A stretch of DNA of 64,000 nt from Stentor coeruleus (lineage: Eukaryota > Ciliophora > Heterotrichea > Heterotrichida > Stentoridae). The notes below the pieces were generated by a model, which was not told where the DNA came from, ran no database searches, and saw nothing but the letters and a program-made list of their open reading frames with translations. Each line of letters starts with the position of its first letter. The first letter of the stretch is position 1. This document shows positions 51,113 to 61,275 of the stretch, in pieces. Position numbers and translations under genes: made by a program. Location of the stretch: NCBI GenBank assembly GCA_001970955.1, contig MPUH01000175.1, forward strand, positions 26,289 to 90,288, written 5' to 3'.

Positions 51113-52567
51113 ATGGGGTCAATTTGCACTGCTGGGAATACTAGTCAAGTCATAAAACCAAAGAGAATAAACAGTATGCCAAACATGGAATATGACTTGT
51201 CGGTACCAATAAATTTCGTTAAGCCTCAACGTAAAGACTTTTTTAAAGATTATGAATCAGATAATCAAATCATAGGGACTGGGCTTTATGGGATAATAAA
51301 AAGATGCAAACATAAAAGATCAGGATTACAGTATGCGGTTAAAGAAGTTGCGAAATCAGGGCTAACACCTGCAATGCTTAAAAATAATGCGATGTTTCAT
51401 CAGATTGAGATTTTGAAAGAGATTGACCATCCTTGTGTGCTTAGAATTCATGATTTTTATGAAGATAAATACAATTGTTATATTGTTATGGATTTTTATT
51501 CTGGGGGAGATTTGATTGATAGGGTTTTAAATCTTGGGAAGCTTCCTGAGAGTGAATGTGCAGTTATTATGTGGCAGATTTTGTCTGCGATTACTTATTT
51601 GCATAATAAACGTATTGTTCATAGAGATATAAAGCCTGAAAATATAGTGCTTGAAGATAATGAAAGTACAATTTCGGTGAAAATAGTTGATTTTGATAAT
51701 GCTGTGCACTATAATACACCATTACAAGGTATTGTAGGTACTCTAGAATACATGGCCCCTGAAATCTTTGAAGGTAATTATAATGAAAAAGTTGACATCT
51801 GGAGTTGTGGTGTAATGCTCTACGTGCTTTTAAGTGGGAACTCTCCTTTCGGCTCTGAGTCCACTGAAGTTGTTAAACTAAATATAAAAAAAGGTCGCTA
51901 CGATCTAGAAAGCCATTCCTGGAGAGAAGTTTCAACTGAAGCTAAAGATTTAATAAAAAAACTTCTAGTCATAGACCCAGATCAACGACTTTCAGCTCAT
52001 CAAGCTTTAAACCACAGCTGGGTCCAAAGTGGTAGTATGCATAATGATGAATTTATTAAAACTTTAATGCGAGTTAAAGAGTTTTCAAGCCATAGTCGAG
52101 TAACTGAAGTACTTTACACATATATTCTAAGCCATATAATCCCATATTCAAGCTTAAAATCCTTAAGACTTGCTTTTCAGTCTTTAGATTATAATGCGGA
52201 TGGGAAACTCAGTAAAAATGAAATTTTATATGCACTTAATTCAGCTATGGACGTCAATACTGCTGCTGAAACTGTTGAAATCATTTTCCTTAATGGGGAT
52301 TCAGATAAAAACGGATTTCTTGAATACTCGGAATTTCTGAGAGCGGCTATTGAACAGAAACAGCTACTTAGTGATGAGAATATTGAGAAAGCATTTAAGA
52401 TGATTGACACGAATGGGCATGGGAAAGTTAGTTATAAAGACTTTTGCTCAGCACTTGGCATGGATGTATGCAAAAATACTTTAAATGATATGGTACTTAT
52501 TATAGATAAGGAGAGACAAGGGAATATTACATATGAGTGTTTTAAGAATTTCCTACTTAGCAGTTAG
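51113..52567 (+). CDS. Calcium-dependent protein kinase (CDPK), 484 aa, with DFD instead of DFG
   Basis: MGSICTAGN is a myristoylation/palmitoylation start typical of CDPKs. Kinase domain 50-303: Gly loop GTGLYG (55-60), Lys77, HRDIKPEN (170-177, catalytic Asp172), APE 215-217. An autoinhibitory junction precedes four EF-hands: loops 359-370 (DYNADGKLSKNE), 396-407 (DSDKNGFLEYSE), 432-443 (DTNGHGKVSYKD) and 465-476 (degenerate, last ligand Cys). The Mg-binding DFG is DFD (193-195) followed by NAVHY, with GTLEYMAPE after it. Asp193 remains, so activity is possible with altered activation-loop behaviour. Function: Ca2+-triggered phosphorylation at membranes. Intronless. Confidence 0.93.
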   Translation: MGSICTAGNTSQVIKPKRINSMPNMEYDLSVPINFVKPQRKDFFKDYESDNQIIGTGLYGIIKRCKHKRSGLQYAVKEVAKSGLTPAMLKNNAMFHQIEILKEIDHPCVLRIHDFYEDKYNCYIVMDFYSGGDLIDRVLNLGKLPESECAVIMWQILSAITYLHNKRIVHRDIKPENIVLEDNESTISVKIVDFDNAVHYNTPLQGIVGTLEYMAPEIFEGNYNEKVDIWSCGVMLYVLLSGNSPFGSESTEVVKLNIKKGRYDLESHSWREVSTEAKDLIKKLLVIDPDQRLSAHQALNHSWVQSGSMHNDEFIKTLMRVKEFSSHSRVTEVLYTYILSHIIPYSSLKSLRLAFQSLDYNADGKLSKNEILYALNSAMDVNTAAETVEIIFLNGDSDKNGFLEYSEFLRAAIEQKQLLSDENIEKAFKMIDTNGHGKVSYKDFCSALGMDVCKNTLNDMVLIIDKERQGNITYECFKNFLLSS

Positions 52568-55385
52568 TAATTTTTGTTAATTTTCAGATTGGTTTGAGTA
52601 ATTCTTTGTGTTAGCTTGTAAAAATCGCTTAAGGATATTTCAATATTATTGTCTAGGTTGCATTTTTGATGGGCTTTAGAAATTTAAAATCAGAAAGTTT
52701 ATTTATTATAAGTTTTAGCTAAAAAATATTTTTCAATTCCTGCCTGTGTATAAGAAGTTAAAGGTTTTCAATGCTTAATCGATAAGTTGCTATAAATTAT
52801 GCTATTCTTTGTATATTTATCGGACTTATTTCAGTTTATTTGAATTTTCATTATATCTAAATTATATAAATTTAGCGATTATATTTGATAAAGATAAAAA
52901 GAGATTTAATTTTTATACTAGACTTAAGAGTCTTAATATTCCAAGTATCCACTCTTATATCCACCAGAGGTTCGAAATCTTTTCAGCAGTTTTAGCTATT
53001 TTTTTATCATCCATTGACAATTTTAATGTACGAAAAGTTCATTATGGAAAATTTACTCTCTATAAAGAATATTTAATACAATCATCTTGTAATAAAATAA
53101 TTTATAATATATTATGCAATTCTAAATATATTAACTATAATATAAACCAGGAAACTTTTAATTATAGATTACATAAAAAAAAATAGTGTAAATAAAAATT
53201 ATACTTCATATATTATAACTCATTTTAAAGTCAAGCTTTTGAAATATCTAAAAGCATAATGAAATCATATTATTTAATCTACAATTTAAAATATTTTATA
53301 TTTTTCTCTAATAGCAAATCATAATTTTTAAGGGTTCTTATAATTTTATTAATTTATTGTTTTCTTAGTCATCCAAAACCTTAAAATATAGTCTTTTTGG
53401 CTAATAAAGTATTATACATAGTCCAGAATAATCACTAATTTCCTCCTTCTCATTTTCCTCTGCGGTATCCTCTCAGCAAATCAATAATCATAATTTTACC
53501 CATAAAAAACTCTAGTCTGAGCATCACCTTTTAGCTTACTTCTTTCATCATATCATAATATTACTCCTAATAAAATATTTATGTTAAATATTATCTCAAT
53601 TATTATCACAAAATGTATCAGCGACTTTGAACTTACATCTTATTCCAACATAATTAGTGAAAGCAATATTTTATATATCCCCATGCATAACAACTTTTAA
53701 GATTTAAAATTAGAGATTTTTCTTTTTTCAAGCACTCCATACAACTTTGACTGGAGGGAAGATTTTCGTTTGTATTTAAGTTTATCTATATTTTGATATG
53801 ATCTACAAGTATAAATTACTTGTCTAATTCGGCATTAAGACTTGATTATGATTATTTAGATGCTCTAAAAGTGTTATCTTGAGTTTTAGAAATTTTGGTT
53901 TCTGGAGAAGGTAAATGTTGGGATTTGCACTTGAAATCTAACGATATAAAAATTGGGTTTTAGTGTACTGATGAGTTTCTGATAGTTTTTCTTAGTCTAT
54001 GCTTATTGGATAATTGCCAGCATAGATATACTCTTTGTTTGATTTAAAGTAGGAATATCGAAGCCTAGCTATCTTTGGTTTACAAAGTTCATTTGTTTTT
54101 ATTGTAGTTAGTATTTATATATTGAGTATTAGGTGATAGAGGATTGTTAGGATTTTTTTAGAGATTTCAGGCTATGGGTAATGGATTTGTGCCCTTTTTT
54201 GAAATATGTGCTTATAGATTGGTCAATATTATGATAAGCACTTATGATTGTGAATATAACACAATATAATATGTAAAGAATATATAATCGTGAGCAGTTC
54301 ATAAGTAATACTTAGGCTGCATATTTTTTTTCAATTTTAGTTTAAGAATTTTTTTTAATTGGCTAAGTATATTAATAGATTAGATTTTCTACGTTTTAAA
54401 GACAGTTTTTCAACAAAGGTAATAATATATTCTTATTATGATCTTTAATCTATAGTTTAATTTTATATCTTGAAAATTTATGTCTCATTCTAATTCCTGT
54501 ATATAAATTCTAAGTTAATTTTTCCGATTATGATTATACTTTTTGATACCTAATCATACTTTCGATTCATTATTTATATGCTAGTAATGGTTTTTAGATA
54601 ATATATATATTTGCATAATTTAAGTCTAATATAAATATGCCATTTATATTCACTAGGTAATATACATAACTAATTGCTTTCGTATGGGTGTTTATTATAA
54701 TAATTATATAATATCTTATAAAAATTATGGCAAAGTAACTTCAATTAAGACAAATAATAAAATTATATCTTCTTGCTATTAAGTTCATTAATATGAAATC
54801 TTCAAGGCTAAAAAGACCTCGAACTATTTTGCTTGTTGGAATTTTAGTTAAAATTATCTCATTATCATTATGTCTACATCTTAACAAACAAAGATTTAGG
54901 CTATCTAGTTATTAAATAATAGTCTTTTAAATCTATAATTACTTAAACTCAAGCCCAATTATGGCATTTAGAAACTACACAAGTTTTTCATAATACACTA
55001 GTCTCATTGCATACTCTTCAATAATCTTAAACTCTAGAAATTCATCATGTATTCAAAAAAAAACTGAAATTTTATAAAACTTCAATAGAAAAACTCTCTG
55101 ATAACAATTTTAAATTCTCCCTTAGCCTTTCCTCAATTTTACTATATAATTCGCATCATAATTATTCATAAGGCATTTTCCCAAATCCTAAGATTCACTA
55201 AAACAATCAAAAAAATTGAATGTAAAAAGTATATTTATAACTTCAATCTAAAATTATACAAATTAATTCTTTGTTTATACAATTTAATCATAACAAAATC
55301 AGTTATATTTGTATTATTTGAGATTCTGTTAAAGGAATTAAGTTAGTGACTAAAACTATAATACTAGTTAATGTTAATGTATGAA
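52568..55385. other. Gene-poor stretch (about 2.8 kb) with one ATG-less open frame
   Basis: G/T-rich after the CDPK gene, then A+T-rich. The frame 52809-53186 (125 codons) is unusually long for such DNA but has no ATG and begins with TTG. It is Lys/Ile/Asn/Tyr-rich and may be a relic or chance. Nothing else is recognised. Confidence 0.4.
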
Positions 55386-55616
55386 CTATACTACTAATTT
55401 CTTTAGGTGATTTGCGAATATTATATTGGCTTTTGGGCTAGATATAACAAGTTGGCCCTCTGTTGCTAAATTTTCAAACGCTTTATTTTTGGTAATCCAT
55501 TCTAAGTCCTTTTCAGGCAAATTCTCTATAGAGCTTTTTAGCCGAGACTGGAGGTTGGTTTTTAAGTTTTTCATCATCCTCGATTGCCTTTGATTATAGC
55601 TTACACAAACTCCCAT
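55386..55616 (-). CDS. Small protein with MGVCVS N-terminus (predicted dual lipidation), 76 aa
   Basis: MGVCVSYNQR combines Gly2/Ser6 (N-myristoylation) with Cys4 (palmitoylation). The next 25 residues are basic and amphipathic (MMKNLKTNLQSRLKSS), which would add electrostatic membrane binding. The rest holds EKDLEWITKNKAFENL, with a Trp. The start resembles the MGVCCS protein at 29558-29779, but the bodies do not obviously align. The ATG lies behind ttataaaa. It is isolated between long gene-free stretches. Function unknown. Confidence 0.6.
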   Translation of the reverse strand: MGVCVSYNQRQSRMMKNLKTNLQSRLKSSIENLPEKDLEWITKNKAFENLATEGQLVISSPKANIIFANHLKKLVV

Positions 55617-56800
55617 TTTTATAAGCTTAATTACTACAATAAATGCTTGTATACTGCTATTTATATTTGATTTAATAAAAAGATGAAACCTATCAGGGAT
55701 TTATATATTAAGTATGATTGATTATTTTATGGAGATTATATTTAAAAACTTAAAAATTTATTGGTTTTGCAAATAATGTTGGACAGGCTATCTAGGATTG
55801 ATAATATATTCCCATAAGAATAATTATAAACATCAAAAAATTGTCATACTAACAAAATTATACATTATCAAAGATTGTTGATCTTAAAAATTATATAAGC
55901 CATGAACTATATATACTAAAATGAGAATAATAATAAAAAAGGAAAAAATTATAGCTTTTTGATAGAATATAAATGATAAAGTGTGATTATTTTTTAAAAT
56001 ACTTTTTGCTATGGAAATTTATGTTATAAGTTATGAATGCATTTAACCAGAAAAATATCATGCGAATACTGCATTATTTGTTTAATCTGGCTTTCGGATT
56101 TTATTATGATTTTTGCTTATAAAATTTTAATAATTTAATTAAAAAGTCTTCACAAAGAAATCTTGATGTTTAAATGATTTTTAAGTGAGGGTTGATCTGA
56201 AAAAATTAAAATTAGCATACTATATTATTAAAGTAATTAATCTATATGTTTACTATATTTGATTATTATTTTTTATCTCCTTCAATAATTTCAGAAGTAT
56301 ATTCATTGTTTATGATAAACATTAGGCCTATGACTGAGAAATTATATGTGCTGATATTGCTTACATATAAAATTTCATGGCAAATAGCATTTTCATTAGT
56401 ATTATCAGTTTTTATTCTTATATTTTTCATATATTATCTTTGGAGAGTAAGTCTAATTTTTATATCAATTAATGAGATTTCAAATATTATATCGTTGATT
56501 ATTTGTGTTATTTTTACATAGTATTTTGTGAAATCTGTTCATTAAATAATTATAAAACCAATTAGAGTAATAATTATCAAAAAATATAGAATTGCTTAGC
56601 TGGAAATATGCAAGGTTATAATCATGACTTTCAATATTGATAATTTTATTAATATTGCATTCTGGTGTATTTCATCTATGCAAATAAGCATATTAATTAA
56701 AATCCCTTGAATAACTGTTTTCTGCAAGCACTTTGCTAACATAATTTTCTTACTACCTTATAATAGCCAAAATAAGTTCTCAAAATACCTTCTTATAATT
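55617..56800. other. Intergenic region holding one uncertain small ORF
   Basis: About 1.2 kb of A+T-rich DNA. The only frame of note is 56246-56521, listed separately. The A/C-rich upstream skew is seen only just before 56801. Confidence 0.4.
56246..56521 (+). CDS. Uncertain small hydrophobic ORF, 91 aa
   Basis: An ATG-started frame with one or two long hydrophobic segments (about 30-72) and many Ile/Phe/Leu residues encoded by A/T-rich codons, as expected by chance in such DNA. No conserved motif and no upstream skew or TATAA box at its start. Listed because its length is above background; it may not be a gene. Confidence 0.22.
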   Translation: MFTIFDYYFLSPSIISEVYSLFMINIRPMTEKLYVLILLTYKISWQIAFSLVLSVFILIFFIYYLWRVSLIFISINEISNIISLIICVIFT

Positions 56801-59422
56801 ATGCTTAACGAAAATTTACTTAGATATACAGGAATTCGAGGGGTGAAATCCTTAACCAAAAAAGAAAAGCAAGACCGTGAGCTTTCCTGGAATGCAAGGT
56901 TTTACATAGAGAGAATGCCAGACTATGATGCGGCCAAAGATAAGTATATGCAGAATTTATTAGCGACCTTAAAACATAAGAAAATACTTATCCCATCTTC
57001 CAAGACAAGAAAAGTTCGAATCAGATCTCCAAAAGGTTATCCAAAACCTGTGTCTACTAAAGGACTCATTGTCGCAAGACCTACAAGCATGAAAATGCAA
57101 CACATAAGCAAGTTGAAGTCGTGTATAGAGAATTATTATATAGAAAAAACAATACCTATTGAGTTTCTTAAAATCTACTTTGAACTTGTAGACTCATGTC
57201 ATTTCAAAGTGGCTACGAATGCACTTTCAAAACATCTCAATGATATTATCGCAGATAAAAGCCCAGTACAACTAGCTCTGAAAGCGGTTAAAGCAAGAGA
57301 GAGAGCAATACAAAACGCAAAATTCTTGATTGATGATAAGAAAAAACCTTCGATTTCAAGCCAACCACATACACATGCTTTTGAAACCCCAACAAACTAT
57401 CATAACAACAAAGAAACTCATCACTTAAACGACTCTTTAACGAAAAACCAGGATATTCACTTAAAGTCTTTAGGCAAAGAGATAAAAATTACCGAATGCA
57501 CAGAACTTTTAAACACTATTGTTTTATCAAGTATACAAGTAATAGAATTTATTCAATTATGGCGAGCTGAGCTTTCAGAACTTGATAAATCAAGAGCCAA
57601 GCAAGTGTTTTATTTTCATGGGAAAAACTATCTGGCTAAAATGCTGGAAGATTTGAAATTTTTGCGGAATTCAATTTTTTGTCAAGTTTTTGATGAAAAA
57701 ATTTTTGAGAACTTTATCCCTAATTTCGGAGAAAAAACTATAAAATTATTTGCAAAACGATATGCAGAATGTGAAAGTATTTTATCAGAAGAAAGTGCAC
57801 CAACAGTAAGAGAGACACTTTTTGATATGAGGAACAAGAAAAAGCAAGATCATAATGGAGAGCATGGGAAATTAGAGGTGAACCTGAGCGAAAAAGTTCT
57901 TAGGAACAACGAAAACCCAATAAAACTTTTAGAAAAAGTTGGAGCGAACAGTGAGAAAACAATAAAAAGTATAGGAAAAGAAGGTAAAACTGCAGAGACA
58001 ACACATAATACTAGCGATAAAGACCAAAAATCTAGCATGATCATGACAAAACCAAGTACTAACATACCTAAAACCACTGAGCAAACCCCAAAAAACCTTG
58101 AAACCCCTCCGATACCTGAAAAATACTATTTAGAACCGACAATAGGAAACGCTGAAAATATACTAGAAAATTATAGCAAAACTGTACCAAAGCAAATCAA
58201 AGACTGTCTAGGAGACCCTCTAGAAGCTTATCACAAAGCATTTACTCTAAAATTCCCTGCATTGCTCTGGGTTAAAACACGAAAAGCAGCATTAGGGATG
58301 TTTATTCTCAATGTTGACCATCAAAAAACCACTCAAAATAGACTTTATATATCCCATGTTTCTAGCACAAGCATAGAAGCACTTGAAATTGTCATAAATC
58401 ATGCTGTTGAGTATGCGAGTTCAAATTACCCTTGTGATGAAATTAGGGTCAACCTTGCAAGTCCTGCTAATGCTGTAGGTAAATATGAGTCTGACAAGAC
58501 AATCAAACAATACTTTGACAAACTGGGTTTTAGATGGAAAGTGTTTATAAAAGACTCTACAGGTTACCCTATGCACATTCTCGGCCTTGCTTGTAAGAAA
58601 TCTTTAAACTCCCCTAATGACAACCTTTTCAAAGATTCACTACAGTTTGTATATGCATGCACAGGACAAATCCTACCCCCTTTCTCTGATAATTCAGGGA
58701 TTATAAGCGCATTAGGTGTGTGCACAGCATTGAAATATATGGGCGAAGCTGAAATCCCATCGCAACAATACCTACTGAATATACTGAGTAAAGCCAGCCC
58801 TAAATGGGTCCCTCCCGCTTTTAAACTTACTGGTAATAAATCAATTGAAGATATCAATGAAGAGCTTAATAGCTTAGGTCTTGATATGCCTTCATTGCAA
58901 TATACAAACACTTTCTTAGCTTTGAGCTCAGTTGAACTTAATTGGAATAGATTTTTGACAACAACTTATAATGGGCAACAATATCTTTATATTTATGACT
59001 CACAAATACAAATCATGGCTAGTGGAGATATGAGAGTATTTATTGTACCTACTGAAGATTATAATTTTAGTGCTTTCATTATACCTTTGAAAGGATTTAA
59101 AGGGAATGCTTTTGAAAAAGCTTATGAAATATTATCGGAAATTAAGAATGTAGATAAACAAATTGATGAGATTTGGGTTCCAGATTTCAATGTTAAGGTA
59201 AATAGTTGTCAAGAGTTTCAGCAAGAAGATGGAGATGTGGTTAATGTTAGGGAAAATGCTTTTGTGAGAGTTACAGCTGCGATTCATAATAAAGGATGCT
59301 TGGAAGTGCGACCTAAAGATGATGCAGTGGTTATAAATTCGGGATTTTTATTTGGGTTGATTCATAGCAAAGTGGATGATGAATTTTCAGTGCCTTATTT
59401 TGCTGTTTACTCAGAGGAATAG
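56801..59422 (+). CDS. Large protein with GNAT-like and C-terminal beta-rich domain, 873 aa
   Basis: Residues 1-120 are basic (KTRKVRIRSPKGYPKP). Residues 75-190 and 235-340 are helical. Residues 345-465 are a Lys/Thr/Glu-rich linker. Residues about 470-600 look like a GNAT acetyltransferase fold: RLYISHVSSTSIEALEIVINHAVEYA followed by YFDKLGFRWKVFIKDSTG, which mirrors the strand-helix-LGF pattern of that fold, though I see no clear Q/RxxGxG/A acetyl-CoA loop. Residues 600-873 are a mixed alpha/beta domain whose order (MRVFIVPTEDYNFSAFIIPL, IDEIWVPDFNVKV, SGFLFGLIHSK) faintly recalls a serpin C-terminal half. Both assignments are tentative. The last 28 codons, the stop and about 24 nt beyond are duplicated downstream. 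Confidence 0.72.
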   Translation: MLNENLLRYTGIRGVKSLTKKEKQDRELSWNARFYIERMPDYDAAKDKYMQNLLATLKHKKILIPSSKTRKVRIRSPKGYPKPVSTKGLIVARPTSMKMQHISKLKSCIENYYIEKTIPIEFLKIYFELVDSCHFKVATNALSKHLNDIIADKSPVQLALKAVKARERAIQNAKFLIDDKKKPSISSQPHTHAFETPTNYHNNKETHHLNDSLTKNQDIHLKSLGKEIKITECTELLNTIVLSSIQVIEFIQLWRAELSELDKSRAKQVFYFHGKNYLAKMLEDLKFLRNSIFCQVFDEKIFENFIPNFGEKTIKLFAKRYAECESILSEESAPTVRETLFDMRNKKKQDHNGEHGKLEVNLSEKVLRNNENPIKLLEKVGANSEKTIKSIGKEGKTAETTHNTSDKDQKSSMIMTKPSTNIPKTTEQTPKNLETPPIPEKYYLEPTIGNAENILENYSKTVPKQIKDCLGDPLEAYHKAFTLKFPALLWVKTRKAALGMFILNVDHQKTTQNRLYISHVSSTSIEALEIVINHAVEYASSNYPCDEIRVNLASPANAVGKYESDKTIKQYFDKLGFRWKVFIKDSTGYPMHILGLACKKSLNSPNDNLFKDSLQFVYACTGQILPPFSDNSGIISALGVCTALKYMGEAEIPSQQYLLNILSKASPKWVPPAFKLTGNKSIEDINEELNSLGLDMPSLQYTNTFLALSSVELNWNRFLTTTYNGQQYLYIYDSQIQIMASGDMRVFIVPTEDYNFSAFIIPLKGFKGNAFEKAYEILSEIKNVDKQIDEIWVPDFNVKVNSCQEFQQEDGDVVNVRENAFVRVTAAIHNKGCLEVRPKDDAVVINSGFLFGLIHSKVDDEFSVPYFAVYSEE

Positions 59423-59556
59423 TTAAATAATATAGTGATTACGACTATGGGATTTTTATTTGGGTTGATTCATAGCAAAGTGGATGATGAGTTTTCAGTG
59501 CCTTATTTTGCTGTTTACTCAGAGGAATAGTTAAATAATATAGTGATTACGACTAG
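59341..59556. repeat. 108-nt tandem duplication spanning the stop codon of the 873-aa gene
   Basis: Bases 59341-59448 recur at 59449-59556 with about one difference (gaattttc versus gagttttc). The first copy contains the used stop (TAG at 59420-59422), so the second copy is an untranslated echo of the C-terminus. No N between. Confidence 0.88.
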
Positions 59557-60081
59557 ATTAAATATGAAATGTTTACTTTTGAATACAATTAATTGCTTTA
59601 AAAACTTTTTTAGGTGCATTTACTTGTTGGTGTATATTTTGTATAATAGATAGAAAGGTTATTGTGAGGCTAAGGTGATTAGAAGAATAGTTTTATAGGG
59701 TTGCTAGATTCATAAGTTTTATTAGGGTTTGAATATTGTTACTTTTAAAATAATTATTTTAATATTTATGGCTAAGCTGAAATTTGAATGTTTATAGATG
59801 GTGATACTGCACATTTATTAATTTTTAATTATATAGATAAAATTACTGTTTAAATGGTTCAGTTTTGATAGATTTGATAAATTTATAAAGTAATTTTTAA
59901 AGCATTATATTAAAAAATTAGTTCTCAGGCAAACATAAAGATGAGTTTTAGCTATACAATATTTCTTTCAATTTTATAATTCAAAGAATATTATTTTTCC
60001 CTATTAAATTTGTCAAACAAACTATTTTAAATAAATTCTAAACTCTAAGCCACATAATTTAAATTGAAATTGCCTAACTTA
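59557..60081. other. Convergent intergenic region
   Basis: About 520 bp. G/T-rich to about 59720, and moderately A/C-rich at the right end. No feature recognised. Confidence 0.4.
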
Positions 60082-61275
60082 TTACTCCTTTAATGGCAAA
60101 GGAACGCCCATAAATTCAAAAGCTTCTTTAATCTTGCCAATGCACTCATACATATCATCAGGGTATAGTTCACCAATATTCCCAAGTCTAAAAGATGGAG
60201 CCTTACTAAGCTTTCCAGGATAAATGACAATATTCCTTTCAGCTAGAAAATCATAAAGGGTCTTGAAATTGAACTTAGGATGGCTTGGCTGCATAAAAGT
60301 TGTGATAATTAGCCCCTGATCCTTAGGGTTAATATATAATTTAAATCCCATTTTGGTCATTTCATCACTAAGTATCTTCTGATTTTGCCTATACCTTTCC
60401 CCTCTAGCTTTAACCCCTCCTTCTTTTTCATGTTCAAGCAATGCCTGATAAAAAGCTGCAATCACATGAGTGGGTGGAGTAAATCTAAATTGTCCCGGGT
60501 TTTGAAGCTGGTAATCATATTGATCAAATAAATCAAGTCCAAGACTTCTAGAATTGCCTTTGCATTGTCTTAAATGATTAAGTCTACTGATAACAAAAGC
60601 AAATCCTGGAACTCCTTGAATCATTTTGTTACTTGAAGAAATGAGATAATGGGTATAACTTCTGTACATGTCAAGATGAACCGCACCAAAACTACTCATC
60701 CCGTCGACTATAAAAATGGTCCTTGGGTTATGTTCGTGAATAGACTGGCCAATTTCTTCAACTGGGTTAAGAAGTCCTGTTGTTGTTTCTGAATGAACTA
60801 TTGACACGTGGGATATGGTTGGGTGTTCCTGGAGCATACGACAGATATCTTCAGCTTTGGCAGTTTCTGCATCAGAGTATCTTAGAACTATATGTGGGAT
60901 GTCAAGAACCTCACAAATCTTTACTTGTCGTTCTCCATAAGAACCATTAGCTACTATAAGCATCTTTTTAGTCTTTTTCTCTTCAGGAGCTAGTCTTGGG
61001 AAGCAAGTGCCTAAGGCGGCTTCTACTGCATAAGTTCCACTACCTTGGACCAAAACTGTTGTGTAATCTTTTTCAGAAACCCCAGCGGCTTTCAAAAGTT
61101 TCAATTTTATTTCCTCAACAATTCGGCCGAAATCAGGATCACGAGATCCAAAATCGTAATTCATCGCATCTTTCACAGCTTTAGAAGTATTTAGTGGGCC
61201 TGGAGTGAAAAGCTTCACTTGAGGTTTATTCGTGATAGTGAAGTGTCTTAATAAACCAGATAAGCTTCTCAGCAT
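60082..61275 (-). CDS. phnW: 2-aminoethylphosphonate:pyruvate transaminase (PhnW-type), 397 aa
   Basis: A fold-type I PLP aminotransferase with the PhnW order: LFTPGPLNTSKAVKDAM (22-38), DFGSRDPDF (41-49), LVQGSGTYAVEAALGT (75-90), HSETTTGLLNP (161-171), VDGMSSFGA (190-198, Asp191) and SSNKMIQGVPGFAFV (214-228, with the PLP lysine K217). It interconverts 2-aminoethylphosphonate plus pyruvate with phosphonoacetaldehyde plus alanine. Ciliates carry abundant aminoethylphosphonate lipids, so it can serve their synthesis or turnover. The first 16 residues (MLRSLSGLLRHFTITN) are Arg-bearing and amphipathic, like a mitochondrial presequence. Starts behind a ttataa box. Confidence 0.92.
   Translation of the reverse strand: MLRSLSGLLRHFTITNKPQVKLFTPGPLNTSKAVKDAMNYDFGSRDPDFGRIVEEIKLKLLKAAGVSEKDYTTVLVQGSGTYAVEAALGTCFPRLAPEEKKTKKMLIVANGSYGERQVKICEVLDIPHIVLRYSDAETAKAEDICRMLQEHPTISHVSIVHSETTTGLLNPVEEIGQSIHEHNPRTIFIVDGMSSFGAVHLDMYRSYTHYLISSSNKMIQGVPGFAFVISRLNHLRQCKGNSRSLGLDLFDQYDYQLQNPGQFRFTPPTHVIAAFYQALLEHEKEGGVKARGERYRQNQKILSDEMTKMGFKLYINPKDQGLIITTFMQPSHPKFNFKTLYDFLAERNIVIYPGKLSKAPSFRLGNIGELYPDDMYECIGKIKEAFEFMGVPLPLKE

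Noticed and set aside
52809-53186. 125-codon plus-strand open frame
   Set aside because: Contains no Met codon (starts TTG), has no upstream skew or TATAA box, and its composition equals background. Noted in the intergenic entry only.
53860-54100. Kinase-like string DLHLKSNDIKIGF
   Set aside because: No HRD, APE or neighbouring kinase motifs, and stops on both sides. Likely chance.
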